From: Schlegelella_A sp038318385
GTDB taxonomy: Bacteria; Pseudomonadota; Gammaproteobacteria; Burkholderiales; Burkholderiaceae_C
Assembly: GCA_038318385.1 (NCBI GenBank)
Contig: JBBQCD010000007.1
Location: forward strand, 1-64,000
Length of the DNA stretch: 64,000 nt
Reading direction: 5' to 3'
In this document: in pieces, positions 24,485 through 33,579 of the stretch
Position numbering within the stretch: the stretch's first letter is position 1
Layout of the letters: the number at the start of each line of letters is the position of its first letter
Translations under genes and position numbers: made by a program
The notes under the pieces: generated by a model
Seen by the model: the letters and a program-made list of their open reading frames with translations, nothing else
Told to the model about the DNA's origin: nothing
Databases searched by the model: none

Positions 24485-25639
24485 ATGCGAAGCACGATCC
24501 GTAGCGCGCTGCTGGCCTTCGGCGCCGTCTTGATGCTGGCTGGCCCGGCGCTGGCGCAGACCGACGCCGCCAAGCCTGCCGCGCCCGCCGCTGCCATCAT
24601 GTCGCCGTCCATCGCCGGTGCGGCGTCTGGCGCCACCGTGCGCCTGCCGCAGCCTGACGATACCAACGCGCAGCGTGCGATCACCCAGCCCGGCAACAAC
24701 GCGCCTTTCTGGCGCGGTGTGCGCAACTCCGGCAACCAGACCGGGACCGTCAACCTGCCGGGCGCGGAAAAAGGAGTGCTGATCCAGGAGCAGATCCAGT
24801 ATCCCGGCTCGAGGATGACGAGCGCCGGCGAAGCCTGGCGGCAAGTGCGCAACTGGTGGATCATTCCCTACGGCGGCGCGCTGGTGCTGATCATGATCTT
24901 CGCGCTGGCGCTGTACTACTTCGCCAAGGGTCCGCTCGGCGGTCACGAACCGAACACCGGCAGGGTGATCCAGCGCTTCACCTATTTCGAGCGCGCCGCC
25001 CACTGGAGCAATGCCATCGCGTTCGTCGTCCTCGCCGTTTCCGGCGTGGTGATCGCGTTCGGCAAGTTCTTCCTGCTGCCACTGATCGGCGGAACGCTCT
25101 TCGGCTGGCTGACCTACGTCCTCAAGACCACGCACAACTTCGCCGGGCCGCTGTTCGCGGTCTCGCTGGTCATCGTCTTCGTCACCTTCCTGCGCAGCAA
25201 CTTCCCGTCGAAGGGCGACCTGCACTGGCTGGCCAAGGGCGGCGGCGCGCTCGGCGGCGAGGAGCCGCCGTCGCACCGCTTCAACGCGGGCGAGAAGCTC
25301 GTATTCTGGGGCGGCGTCTTCTTGCTCGGCATCTTCGTCGTCAGCTCCGGGCTGGTGCTCGACAAGGTCCTGCCAGGGCTCGCCTACCTGCGGGGCGACA
25401 TGCAGATCGCCCACATGGTCCACTCGATCTCGGCGCTGCTGATGATGACCGTCTTCCTGCTGCACATCTATCTCGGCACCATCGGCATGAAGGGCGCCTA
25501 TAACGGCATGAAGACCGGCTACGTCGACGAGGGCTGGGCGCGCGAGCACCACCGCTACTGGTACGACGACATTAAGGACGGCAAGATCCCGGTCGAGCGC
25601 AGCGCGCCCCCCGGACGTCTGCAGCAGCCGGCCGCCTGA
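24485..25639 (+). CDS. Formate dehydrogenase cytochrome b (gamma) subunit
   Basis: This 384-residue membrane subunit passes electrons from the periplasmic enzyme to quinone. It has a Sec signal (cleavage likely after residues ALA at 25), a 90-residue periplasmic segment, then a first membrane helix (NWWIIPYGGALVLIMIFALALYYF) and four further helices of the cytochrome b556 fold. Haem-ligand histidines are visible in FERAAHWSNAIAFVVLA, KTTHNFAGPLF and MQIAHMVHSISALL, followed by VFLLHIYLGTIG. The long N-terminal extension before the first helix is typical of betaproteobacterial FdoI-like subunits. Confidence 0.93.
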   Translation: MRSTIRSALLAFGAVLMLAGPALAQTDAAKPAAPAAAIMSPSIAGAASGATVRLPQPDDTNAQRAITQPGNNAPFWRGVRNSGNQTGTVNLPGAEKGVLIQEQIQYPGSRMTSAGEAWRQVRNWWIIPYGGALVLIMIFALALYYFAKGPLGGHEPNTGRVIQRFTYFERAAHWSNAIAFVVLAVSGVVIAFGKFFLLPLIGGTLFGWLTYVLKTTHNFAGPLFAVSLVIVFVTFLRSNFPSKGDLHWLAKGGGALGGEEPPSHRFNAGEKLVFWGGVFLLGIFVVSSGLVLDKVLPGLAYLRGDMQIAHMVHSISALLMMTVFLLHIYLGTIGMKGAYNGMKTGYVDEGWAREHHRYWYDDIKDGKIPVERSAPPGRLQQPAA

Positions 25640-25660
25640 ACCGCAACCAAGAGGAAAGTC

Positions 25661-26038
25661 ATGCGCCCTGCATTGCCCGCCCTGCTGCTCGCCGCCGTGT
25701 TCGCCGGCTCGGTCCTTGCCAAGTTGCCGCCGCCGAGCGATGAGGCCAAGGCGAAGACCGCCGAGGCCGCCGTCAAGAGCGCGTGGGCCGACAAGGTCGG
25801 CGCCTACAAGCTCTGCCAGTCGATGGACAGGGTGGCCGACGCCTACCGCAAGGCCTCAAAGGCCGCGTCTGCGCCCACGGCCACGCCGGCGTGCAGCGAC
25901 CCGGGACCGTTCGTCGCCACCGCCGCCGAGGCCAAGCCGCTCGAGGCGGCCGGCGCGCACTCGCCGGCCGCAACCGCAACGTCGCCGCCGAGCTCGAAGG
26001 CGACTGCCGCGGAAATCTCCGGCGGCATCAAGAAGTAG
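25661..26038 (+). CDS. Small exported protein at the end of the formate dehydrogenase operon
   Basis: This 125-residue protein has a clear Sec signal peptide (MRPALPALLLAAVFAGSVLA). The mature part begins KLPPPSDEAKAKTAEAAVKSAWADKVGAYKLC, contains two cysteines (YKLCQSMD and TPACSDPG) that may form a disulfide, and ends in an Ala/Pro/Ser-rich tail. Similar short proteins occur after cytochrome b subunits in fdh loci. Function is unknown. Confidence 0.75.
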   Translation: MRPALPALLLAAVFAGSVLAKLPPPSDEAKAKTAEAAVKSAWADKVGAYKLCQSMDRVADAYRKASKAASAPTATPACSDPGPFVATAAEAKPLEAAGAHSPAATATSPPSSKATAAEISGGIKK

Positions 26039-26093
26039 GTTGCGGCCCGGTCCGCGCGATGGCCCGGACCCCCCATTGCGTACAGTCGGGCAC

Positions 26094-26951
26094 ATGGCAG
26101 CCCTCCGCCTGACCCTGGCCAGCGCGCCGCTGACGCACGCCATCACGGCGCGCGACGAGTACGGCGAGCCGCGCACGATCTCGATCCCGGCCGAGCGGGC
26201 GCTGACCGTGTTCGTCGATAACCGCGAGCTGGTGACCCTGATGACCCTCGGGGCCGCCCCCGAACTCCTGGTGCTCGGATACCTGCGCAACCAGCGCCTG
26301 GTCGAGACGGTCGACGACATCGAGTCGATCACCGTGGACTGGGACGTGAACGCCGCGGCGGTGAAGACGCGGGCTGGTATCGAGCGCTTCGACGAGAAGA
26401 CGGCGCGTCGCGTCGTCACCACCGGTTGCGGGCAGGGCACGATGTTCGGCGACCTGATGGGCGACCTCGACAATCTCTCCTTGCCGCCCGCCGACGAGCC
26501 ATCGGCGCGCATCGGCCAGACCGCGCTCTACGGCCTCCTCAACGCGATGCGGCTCCAGGAGAGCACGTACAAGTCGGCAGGGTCGGTGCACGGTTGCGCG
26601 CTCTTTTGCCAGGACGAACTCCTGACGTTCGTCGAGGACGTCGGCCGGCACAACGCGATCGACACCATCGCCGGCTGGATGTGGCGCGAGGGCATCGACG
26701 GGGGCGACAAGATCTTCTACACCACCGGGCGGCTGACCAGCGAGATGGTCATCAAGTCGGCGCAGATCGGTGTCCCGATCGTCGTCTCGCGCAGCGGCAT
26801 CACGCAGATGGGTCACGAGGTGGCGACCCGGCTCGGCCTGGCGCTGTTCGGCCGGGCGACGAACCGCCACTTCCTCTGCTACTGCGGCTTCGACCGCTTC
26901 GACGCGCAGCCGGAACCCGCGCGCATGCCGGTTCCCGCGGCGGCTCCCTGA
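26094..26951 (+). CDS. fdhD: Formate dehydrogenase accessory sulfurtransferase FdhD
   Basis: This 285-residue protein transfers sulfur to the bis-MGD cofactor so that FdhA becomes active. Recognisable segments are AERALTVFVDNRELVTLMTLGAAPELLVLGYL, THKSAGSVHGCALF-like residues (YKSAGSVHGCALFCQDEL), VEDVGRHNAIDTIAG and FYTTGRLTSEMVIKSAQIGVPIVVSRSG. The usual CGxC motif is altered: the loop reads TTGCGQGTMFGD, so only the first Cys is kept. In E. coli FdhD the first Cys (C121) is the essential one. The start at 26094 fits the conserved N-terminus; the longer frame upstream overlaps the previous gene. Confidence 0.93.
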   Translation: MAALRLTLASAPLTHAITARDEYGEPRTISIPAERALTVFVDNRELVTLMTLGAAPELLVLGYLRNQRLVETVDDIESITVDWDVNAAAVKTRAGIERFDEKTARRVVTTGCGQGTMFGDLMGDLDNLSLPPADEPSARIGQTALYGLLNAMRLQESTYKSAGSVHGCALFCQDELLTFVEDVGRHNAIDTIAGWMWREGIDGGDKIFYTTGRLTSEMVIKSAQIGVPIVVSRSGITQMGHEVATRLGLALFGRATNRHFLCYCGFDRFDAQPEPARMPVPAAAP

Positions 26952-26972
26952 GCGGAGCCGGCGCGGCGCGCC

Positions 26973-27503
26973 TCAGGCGATCTTCGCCAGGTCGCGCAGA
27001 ATGGTCGGTCCGACCTTGCGCTCGATCTCGTCGACGAGTGGCTTGTTCCAGCCGAGCATGAACAGGGCCTCGGCGACGACGAACATCGGGCCGACAAGCA
27101 GGCCGACGATGTCGTCGACGAATGCCGGCTTCTTGCCTTCGTACCAGTGTCCGACGAACTGGATCACCCAGCCGACCACGAAGATGCCGATGCCCCAGGC
27201 GAGCCAGCCGCCGATGCCGCCGCCGGTGCCGACGTTGTGGGCGAGGGCGATCAGCACGCCGACGGCAGCGCTCGTGGCCGCGCCGAGGGCGAGGTTGCCG
27301 CGTGTCAGGTACCAGGCGGTCGCGAGGACGAACGCCACCCACGCCGGGGTGAGGACCAGGCCGCCGACCGGGACGCCGGGCCGGTTCAGCAACACGCCGA
27401 CGGCGAAGACGATCAGCGGCACGCCGATGAAATGGCTGACGATGTTGCGGCGGTCGCGATGATAGGCCGCGTACTGTGTCAGGAGTTGCGGGACGTTGCG
27501 CAT
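26973..27503 (-). CDS. DUF962/Mpo1-like membrane protein
   Basis: This 176-residue membrane protein begins with the family signature LLTQYAAYHRDRRNIVSHFIGVPLIVFAV. Four or five hydrophobic helices follow and the conserved HWYEGKKPAF and VAEALFMLGW near the end. The yeast homologue Mpo1 is an iron-dependent dioxygenase of sphingoid bases, and the His residues in YHRDRRNIVSHFIG, LAHNVG and GHW match that type of site. The bacterial role is unknown. It converges with fdhD (21 bp between stops) and diverges from dcd. Confidence 0.85.
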   Translation of the reverse strand: MRNVPQLLTQYAAYHRDRRNIVSHFIGVPLIVFAVGVLLNRPGVPVGGLVLTPAWVAFVLATAWYLTRGNLALGAATSAAVGVLIALAHNVGTGGGIGGWLAWGIGIFVVGWVIQFVGHWYEGKKPAFVDDIVGLLVGPMFVVAEALFMLGWNKPLVDEIERKVGPTILRDLAKIA

Positions 27504-27626
27504 GGCGGCCTCCGGCGGTTCGATGGTCCATCTTAGCCAACTGCCGCCCACCGGACAACGCCGACGGTCGGATGGTCCGGCAGGTGCCGGGGGCTCCCTA
27601 CAATGCCGCCACTTCGCGAGGCACGC

Positions 27627-28196
27627 ATGAGCATCAAGAGCGACAAGTGGATCCGCCGCATGGCCGAGCAGACCGGCATGATCGAGCCGTTCGAGCCGCA
27701 GCAGGTGCGCGAGTCTGCCAACGGACAGCGCATCGTCAGCTACGGGACCTCGAGCTACGGCTACGACATCCGCTGCGCGCCCGAATTCAAGGTTTTCACG
27801 AACATCTACTCGACCGTCGTCGACCCGAAGAACTTCGACGAGAAGAGCTTCGTCGACATCCATGCCGACGTCTGCGTGATCCCGCCGAACAGCTTCGCCC
27901 TGGCGCGCACGCTGGAGTACTTCCGCATCCCGCGCAACGTGCTCACGATCTGCCTGGGCAAGAGCACCTACGCGCGCTGCGGCATCATCGTCAACGTGAC
28001 GCCGTTCGAGCCCGAATGGGAGGGCTACGTGACGCTGGAATTCAGCAACACCACGCCGTTGCCCGCGAAGATCTATGCCGGAGAGGGCTGCGCCCAGGTG
28101 CTGTTCTTCGAAAGCGACGAGGTCTGCGAGACGAGCTACAAGGACCGCGGCGGCAAGTACCAGGGACAGCAAGGCGTCACCCTGCCGAAAACCTGA
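27627..28196 (+). CDS. dcd: dCTP deaminase
   Basis: This 189-residue enzyme deaminates dCTP to dUTP, feeding dTTP synthesis, and forms trimers of the dUTPase fold. The conserved DKWIRRMAEQTGMIEPF start, YGTSSYGYDIRCAPEFKVF, GKSTYARCGIIVNVTPFEPEWEGYVTLEFSN (with the catalytic Glu) and GCAQVLFF are all present. The length matches the usual 188. A TACAAT -10-like hexamer (27599-27604) lies 22 bp upstream of the ATG. The gene stands alone between divergent and unrelated neighbours. Confidence 0.96.
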   Translation: MSIKSDKWIRRMAEQTGMIEPFEPQQVRESANGQRIVSYGTSSYGYDIRCAPEFKVFTNIYSTVVDPKNFDEKSFVDIHADVCVIPPNSFALARTLEYFRIPRNVLTICLGKSTYARCGIIVNVTPFEPEWEGYVTLEFSNTTPLPAKIYAGEGCAQVLFFESDEVCETSYKDRGGKYQGQQGVTLPKT

Positions 28197-28339
28197 CGTC
28201 TTCTGACCCCGGGCGGCGCCCCAGCCGTGAGACGGCAAGCCGCCGCGGCGCGCGGCCTTCTCTGACAGACCGCCCCTGGCGGCGGGCCTAGAGTCTGCCA
28301 CGCGTCCCCGCGAGGACGCTCCCTGCGAGGAGAACTTCG

Positions 28340-29224
28340 ATGCGGATGGACGGCCAGGACGAGAGCTCGAATGTCGAGGACGTGCGCGGCATGGGCGGCG
28401 GCGGCGGCGGGGGCTTTGGCTTCGGCGGACGCAGCATCGGCATCGGCACGGTCGCGGTGGCACTGATCGCCGGCTGGATCTTCGGCATCAATCCGCTGAC
28501 GATCCTGGGTATGGCGGGTGGCGGCGAGGGGGTGCAGCAGAGCGCGCCGCAGGGGCCGCTGCCCAAGCCTCCGGCGAACGATCCGCAGGCGCAGTTCGTG
28601 TCGAAGGTGTTGCGCAGCACCGAGGTGGTCTGGGACGACATCTTCCGCGAGGCCGGTCGCACCTACCAGGCGCCCAAGCTGGTCCTCTTTCGCGGCAGCT
28701 GGCCGACGGCCTGTGGTCAGGGTCAGGCGGCCATGGGGCCGTTCTACTGCCCGAACGACGCCAAGGTCTACATCGACCTCGGCTTCTACGACGTCATGCG
28801 CACCCGGCTCGGGGCCCCGGGCGAGTTCGCCCAGGCCTACGTGATCGCGCACGAGGTCGGCCACCACGTGCAGGCGCAGCTCGGCATCATGGAAAAGGTC
28901 GATGCGGCTCGGCAACGCGCCTCCGAAACCCAGGCCAATGCCCTCAGCGTTCGGGTCGAACTGCAGGCCGACTGCTTCGCCGGCGTCTGGACGAAGCGCT
29001 CGCAGTCCGAGATGGGCTGGCGGCTCGAGCCGGGCGACGTCGAGTCGGCGCTGAACGCGGCCGCGCAGATCGGCGACGACACCTTGCAGCGCAAGTCGCG
29101 CGGCACCGTCATGCCCGAAAGCTTCACGCACGGCACCAGCGCGCAGCGCGTCGGCTGGTTCAAGCGCGGGCTCGACAGCGGCAGCGTCGACCAGTGCAAT
29201 ACCTTCGAGACCCGCCAGCTCTAG
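28340..29224 (+). CDS. ypfJ: YpfJ-type neutral zinc metallopeptidase
   Basis: This 294-residue predicted membrane-anchored metallopeptidase has a Gly-rich N-terminus, then a hydrophobic helix (SIGIGTVAVALIAGWIFGINPL) and the peptidase domain. The active site is the HExxH motif in VIAHEVGHHVQAQLG with the downstream zinc ligand Glu in VELQADCFAGVWTK. CGQGQAAMGPFYCPNDAKVYIDLGFY is the family's other hallmark. The substrate is unknown. The length is normal for YpfJ. A GCGAGGAG ribosome site precedes the ATG at 28340, and an in-frame alternative lies at 28346. Confidence 0.93.
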   Translation: MRMDGQDESSNVEDVRGMGGGGGGGFGFGGRSIGIGTVAVALIAGWIFGINPLTILGMAGGGEGVQQSAPQGPLPKPPANDPQAQFVSKVLRSTEVVWDDIFREAGRTYQAPKLVLFRGSWPTACGQGQAAMGPFYCPNDAKVYIDLGFYDVMRTRLGAPGEFAQAYVIAHEVGHHVQAQLGIMEKVDAARQRASETQANALSVRVELQADCFAGVWTKRSQSEMGWRLEPGDVESALNAAAQIGDDTLQRKSRGTVMPESFTHGTSAQRVGWFKRGLDSGSVDQCNTFETRQL

Positions 29225-29332
29225 CGCCAGGCAAGGCACCTTCCCCTGGTTCCCGCAGGCGCTGGATCCGGGTGGGCGCCAATGGCACACGGCTGGCGAG
29301 CAGGTGAGAATGGGGGCCTCCGAAAGCCCTTC

Positions 29333-30448
29333 ATGACCCAGCCAACAACGCCCCCGAAAGTCACCGCAGCGACGGTGTCGATGCGCGTCCTGCGCGCCGA
29401 GAACCTGGTCGAAGGCGTTCGCGCCATCATCTCGGCGGGCGGTTCGTCGGCGGAAGAGGCCGACCTCGTGGCGACGAATCTCGTCGAGGCCAACCTGCGC
29501 GGCCACGATTCGCACGGCATCGGCATGGTCCCGCGCTACGTCGATGCGCTCAAGGAAGGCGGCCTCGCCGTCAACGAGCAAGTGGCGATCAAGCTTGACA
29601 GCGGCGCCCTGCTGACGCTCGACGGTCGCTGCGGCTATGGCCAGGTCATCGGCCGCCAGGCCATGACACTCGGCATCGAACGCGCGCAGCGCCATGGCGT
29701 CTGCGTCGTCGGACTGGCGCATTCCCACCACTTGGGGCGCATCGGCCACTGGGCCGAGCAGTGCGCGGCCGCGGGTCTGGTCTCGATCCACTTCGTGAAC
29801 GTCCTGTCGCGACCCATCGTGGCCCCGTTCGGCGGGCGCGATGCGCGCTTCGGGACGAACCCTTTCTGCGTCGCCATTCCGCGCGCCGGCACCGACCCCA
29901 TCGTCCTCGACTTCGCCACCAGCAAGATCGCGCAGGGCAAGACGCGGGTGGCCTACAACAAGGGCGTCGCCCTCGAGCCCGACACGATCATCGACAACCT
30001 CGGCAATCCGACGACCGACCCGCGCTATACCGTGATCGAACCCTCGGGTGCGCTGCTCACGTTCGGCGGCCACAAGGGTTCGGGACTGGCGCTGATCTGC
30101 GAGCTGCTCGGCGGCGCGCTGGCCGGCGGGGAAACCGCACAGGCCGCGGTGGACGGTCGCCGGCGCGTCCTCAACAGCATGTTCTCCATCATCGTCGACC
30201 CGAAGGCGCTCGGCACCGCCGAGAACCTGGCCGCCGAGATGGAACGCTTCGTCGCCAGCTATGCGGCGTCGCCGCCCGCCGTAGGGGTCGAGCGGGTGTT
30301 GTTGGCGGGTGAACCGGAACGGGCCTGGAAAGCGCGTCGGCTGGCCGAAGGTATTCCCGTCGACTCGACGACCTGGGATGAGATCGTCGGCGCGGCGCAC
30401 AAGGTCGGCCTCGGCGCGGCCAGGCTCGAACGACTGGCCATGGCGTGA
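29333..30448 (+). CDS. Ldh2/malate-L-lactate dehydrogenase family oxidoreductase
   Basis: This 371-residue NAD(P)-dependent oxidoreductase of the Ldh2 (YlbC/YjmC) family reduces or oxidises 2-hydroxy acids. It shows VATNLVEANLRGHDSHGIGMVPRYVDAL (catalytic His region), RCGYGQVIGRQAMTLGIERAQ, VGLAHSHHLGRIGHWAEQCA and GTNPFCVAIPRAG. It starts a tight three-gene run with an OtnK-like kinase and an OtnC-like decarboxylase. It is therefore a good candidate for oxidising a four-carbon sugar acid in that pathway. The start at 29333 is preferred; an in-frame ATG at 29282 would add an atypical 17-residue leader. Confidence 0.88.
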   Translation: MTQPTTPPKVTAATVSMRVLRAENLVEGVRAIISAGGSSAEEADLVATNLVEANLRGHDSHGIGMVPRYVDALKEGGLAVNEQVAIKLDSGALLTLDGRCGYGQVIGRQAMTLGIERAQRHGVCVVGLAHSHHLGRIGHWAEQCAAAGLVSIHFVNVLSRPIVAPFGGRDARFGTNPFCVAIPRAGTDPIVLDFATSKIAQGKTRVAYNKGVALEPDTIIDNLGNPTTDPRYTVIEPSGALLTFGGHKGSGLALICELLGGALAGGETAQAAVDGRRRVLNSMFSIIVDPKALGTAENLAAEMERFVASYAASPPAVGVERVLLAGEPERAWKARRLAEGIPVDSTTWDEIVGAAHKVGLGAARLERLAMA

Positions 30449-31743
30449 TGGCCGGCGGTAGTGCAGACATGACGGCGTCGCGCGTCCGGCTCGGTTGCAT
30501 CGCCGACGATTTCACCGGCGCGACCGATCTCGCCAACAACCTCGTGCGCGCGGGCATGCGCGTCGTCCAGACCATCGGGGTGCCGGCCGGCAGGCTCGAT
30601 GCCGACGTCGATGCCGTCGTCGTGGCATTGAAGTCGCGCACCATCGCTCCGGCCGATGCCGTGGCCCAATCGCTGGCAGCGCTGCAATGGCTCCAGGCCG
30701 AGGGTGTCGAACAGGTCTACTTCAAGGTCTGCTCGACCTTCGATTCGACGCCGGCCGGCAACATCGGACCGGTGCTCGAGGCGCTGATGGACGCGACCGG
30801 CTGCACCTTCACCGTCGTCACGCCCGCGTTTCCGGATGCCGGACGCACCGTCTTCAAGGGTCACCTGTTCGTCGGTGACGTGCTGCTTTCCGACAGCGGG
30901 ATGCGCAACCACCCGCTGACGCCGATGACCGACTCGAACCTGATGCGGGTGCTGCAGGCCCAGTGCCGGCGCCGGGTCGGACTGATCGAGCAGGCGGTGG
31001 TTGCCGCCGGGGAGGCCGCCATTCGCGTCCGCATGGACGAACTGCGGGGCAGCGGGTTCGGTCTGGCGATCGTCGACGCCGTTCGCAACGATGACCTGCT
31101 GGTGCTCGGCCGCGCCTGCAAGGGACTCGCCGTGCTCTGCGCCGGATCGGGCGTGGCGATCGGCCTGCCGCAGAACTGGAACCTCGGCCCCGGCGCCGAT
31201 GCCACCGGCCTGCCGCTGAAGTCGGGCGCGCGGGCGATCGTCTCCGGGAGCTGCTCGCAGGCGACGTTGGCGCAGATCGGGGCTTACGTCGCCGCCGGCC
31301 ATGCGGCCCATGCCCTGGATCCGCTGCGCCTGGGTGCCGGCGCCGACGTGGTTGGCGAGGCCCTGGCGTTCGCCCGTCCGCGGCTCGCCAGCGGGCCGGT
31401 GCTGGTCTACTCCAGCGCCGCCCCCGACTCGGTGGCCTCGGTCCAGCGCGCGCTCGGTGGGGCCGACGCCGGCGCTGCGGTCGAACACGCGCTCGCGGCG
31501 GTGGCTCGCGGCCTGGTCGAGGCCGGCGTGCGCCAACTGGTGGTGGCGGGGGGCGAGACTTCCGGCGCCTGCATCCAGGCACTCGGCGTTGAGCGGCTGC
31601 GCATCGGTGCCCAGATCGATCCGGGCGTGCCGTGGTGCCATGCCAGCGCTGCCGGCTCGCGTCCGGCCCTGCACCTGGCGTTGAAGTCCGGCAACTTCGG
31701 CGGCGCCGATTTCTTCAGCCGGGCTTTCGAAGTCCTGAAATGA
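30448..31743 (+). CDS. otnK: 3-oxo-tetronate kinase (four-carbon acid sugar kinase)
   Basis: This 431-residue kinase belongs to the DUF1537/OtnK family, which phosphorylates 3-oxo-tetronate in erythronate/threonate catabolism. The N-terminal domain has LGCIADDFTGATDLANNLVRAGMRV and VYFKVCSTFDSTPAGNIGP. The C-terminal nucleotide domain has VVAGGETSGACIQALGV and PGVPWCHASAAG. The length is normal. The start is ATG 30448, which overlaps the previous stop (TGATG); GTG 30445 or ATG 30469 are alternatives. It is coupled on both sides to genes for the same pathway. Confidence 0.9.
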   Translation: MAGGSADMTASRVRLGCIADDFTGATDLANNLVRAGMRVVQTIGVPAGRLDADVDAVVVALKSRTIAPADAVAQSLAALQWLQAEGVEQVYFKVCSTFDSTPAGNIGPVLEALMDATGCTFTVVTPAFPDAGRTVFKGHLFVGDVLLSDSGMRNHPLTPMTDSNLMRVLQAQCRRRVGLIEQAVVAAGEAAIRVRMDELRGSGFGLAIVDAVRNDDLLVLGRACKGLAVLCAGSGVAIGLPQNWNLGPGADATGLPLKSGARAIVSGSCSQATLAQIGAYVAAGHAAHALDPLRLGAGADVVGEALAFARPRLASGPVLVYSSAAPDSVASVQRALGGADAGAAVEHALAAVARGLVEAGVRQLVVAGGETSGACIQALGVERLRIGAQIDPGVPWCHASAAGSRPALHLALKSGNFGGADFFSRAFEVLK

Positions 31744-32408
31744 CGGCGGCCGTCCAGTCCTTGCGCGAGGAGATCTGCCGCATCGGGCGCTCGCTGCACG
31801 ACCGCGGCTATGCACACGGAACGACCGGCAACATCAGCGTGCGACTCGACGCCGACGCGGGCTACCTGATCACCCCGACCGACGCCAGCCTCGGCAGCCT
31901 CGACCCGGCGACGATCGCCCACGTCGGCCTCGGCGGCGAGCATCTCGGCGGCGCACCGGCCAGCAAGACGCTGGCGCTGCATCGCGCCATCTACGCCGCC
32001 GATCCGCTGGCCGGCTGCGTGCTGCACACCCACAGCACCCACCTCGTCGCCCTGACGCTTGCCGGCGTCTGGTCGAGCGACGCGGTGCTGCCGCCGATCA
32101 CGCCGTATTTCGTGATGAAGGTCGGCGCCGTGCCGCTTATTCCCTACCACCGCCCGGGCGACCCGGCAGTCGGCGCCGCGGTGGACGCACGCATACGCGC
32201 CGCGGCCTCACGCGGCCGGCGCCTGCGCGGCGTGCTGATCGAGCGGCTCGGCCCGAACGTCTGGCATCGCAGCCTGCAGGAGGCGTGTGCCGCGCTCGAG
32301 GAGCTCGAAGAGACCGCGCGGCTGTGGCTGCTCTGCGATCCGCGCCCGTCGGCGCTCGATGCCGCCCAGCTCGCCGAACTCGAGCACATCTTCGGCGTCG
32401 CCTGGTAG
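31740..32408 (+). CDS. otnC: Class II aldolase-family 3-oxo-tetronate 4-phosphate decarboxylase
   Basis: This 222-residue class II aldolase/adducin-type enzyme has HGTTGNISVRLDADAGYLITPT (phosphate-binding Thr/Gly loop), a zinc site in LHTHSTHLVALTLAG and the downstream Glu/His region. OtnC decarboxylates the phosphorylated product of OtnK to dihydroxyacetone phosphate. Its ATG overlaps the otnK stop (ATGA), which is strong support for joint function. It ends 13 bp before the convergent AI-2E-type gene. Confidence 0.88.
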   Translation: MTAAVQSLREEICRIGRSLHDRGYAHGTTGNISVRLDADAGYLITPTDASLGSLDPATIAHVGLGGEHLGGAPASKTLALHRAIYAADPLAGCVLHTHSTHLVALTLAGVWSSDAVLPPITPYFVMKVGAVPLIPYHRPGDPAVGAAVDARIRAAASRGRRLRGVLIERLGPNVWHRSLQEACAALEELEETARLWLLCDPRPSALDAAQLAELEHIFGVAW

Positions 32409-32421
32409 CTCGCGCCGGCCT

Positions 32422-33501
32422 TCAGCCTCTCTTGCGGTTGCGGGCTTCGATGAAGATTTCCCAGGCGGCGAGGAACATCGCCGCGACCACCGGCCCGATG
32501 ACGAAGCCGTTGAGGCCGAAGATCGCCATCCCTCCCAGCGTGGAAACTAGGACGAGATAGTCGGGCATGCGGATGTCCTTGCCGACGAGCACCGGCCTGA
32601 GCAGGTTGTCGATGACGCCGATGACGACGGTGCCCCAGATCATCAGGCCCACGCCCTTGGCGACCTCGCCGTTGACGAGCAGGTAGAGGGCGACCGGAAA
32701 CCAGATCAGCGCCGCGCCGATCGCCGGCAGCAGCGACAGGAATGCCATCAGCACGGCCCACAGCACCGCGCCGTGCACGCCCAGGTACCAGAAGGCCAGG
32801 CCGCCGAGGGCACCCTGGACGATCGCGACAACGATGTTGCCCTTGACCGTGGCCCGGATCACGGTGGCGAACATCTTGAAGAAGTTGCGCTTGGAGTCCG
32901 GATCGATCGGGATCGCTTCCCAGATCTTGCGCGACAGCGCGGCACCGTCGCGCAACAGGAAGAACGTGAGATAGACGGTGATGAAGAAGCCGACGACGAA
33001 ATCGAGCGTGTTCTGGCCGATGTCGAAGACCCGGGTGGCGATGAACTTGCTCGCCTCGCTGGCGCTTTCCGTGATGCGCTGCTGGACGGCATCGGTGTCG
33101 CCGAGTCCGAAGGCGTCGAGGGCGTCGATCGCCCAGCCGGGCAGCACCGAGACGAACTGGTAGAAGTAGCGGGCGAAGCTGATCTCCCCGGTCTGGATCT
33201 TCTGCACCACCAGCGTGCCTTCGCGCACCAGGGCCCCGGCGACGAACGCCAGCGGCAGCATCACGATGACCATGATGACGGCGAGCGCGACGAATGCACT
33301 CACGTTGCGACGCCGGCCCAGGTGCTGCATCAGCCAGCGGAAAAGGGGTGCGAACACGATCGCCAGCACCACGCCCCAGAAGATCGCGCCGTAGAACGGC
33401 AGCAGGATCCAGCCGAATGCAAGCGTCACCCCGACCAGCAACGCCAGGAATGCGGTGTCCTGCAGCGCGGGGGTGTTCGACGGATGGGGTTGCTTGATCA
33501 T
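32422..33501 (-). CDS. AI-2E family membrane transporter
   Basis: This 359-residue integral membrane protein of the PerM/YdiK (AI-2E) family has about eight hydrophobic segments, including FLALLVGVTLAFGWILLPFYGAIFWGVVLAIVF at the start and SLLPAIGAALIWFPVALYLL and GLMIWGTVVIGVIDNLLRPVLVGK near the end. The last is the family signature. Members export AI-2 or act as Na+/H+ antiporters, and the substrate is not predictable. It is followed by rather than co-transcribed with otnC (convergent). Confidence 0.9.
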   Translation of the reverse strand: MIKQPHPSNTPALQDTAFLALLVGVTLAFGWILLPFYGAIFWGVVLAIVFAPLFRWLMQHLGRRRNVSAFVALAVIMVIVMLPLAFVAGALVREGTLVVQKIQTGEISFARYFYQFVSVLPGWAIDALDAFGLGDTDAVQQRITESASEASKFIATRVFDIGQNTLDFVVGFFITVYLTFFLLRDGAALSRKIWEAIPIDPDSKRNFFKMFATVIRATVKGNIVVAIVQGALGGLAFWYLGVHGAVLWAVLMAFLSLLPAIGAALIWFPVALYLLVNGEVAKGVGLMIWGTVVIGVIDNLLRPVLVGKDIRMPDYLVLVSTLGGMAIFGLNGFVIGPVVAAMFLAAWEIFIEARNRKRG

Positions 33502-33579
33502 TCGGGTTCGGGTCCGGGTGCGGCCAGGGTGGCAGCGGCGATGGTATCGGTCCGGGCGCCCGCCGCCTTGTGCAGGAGA

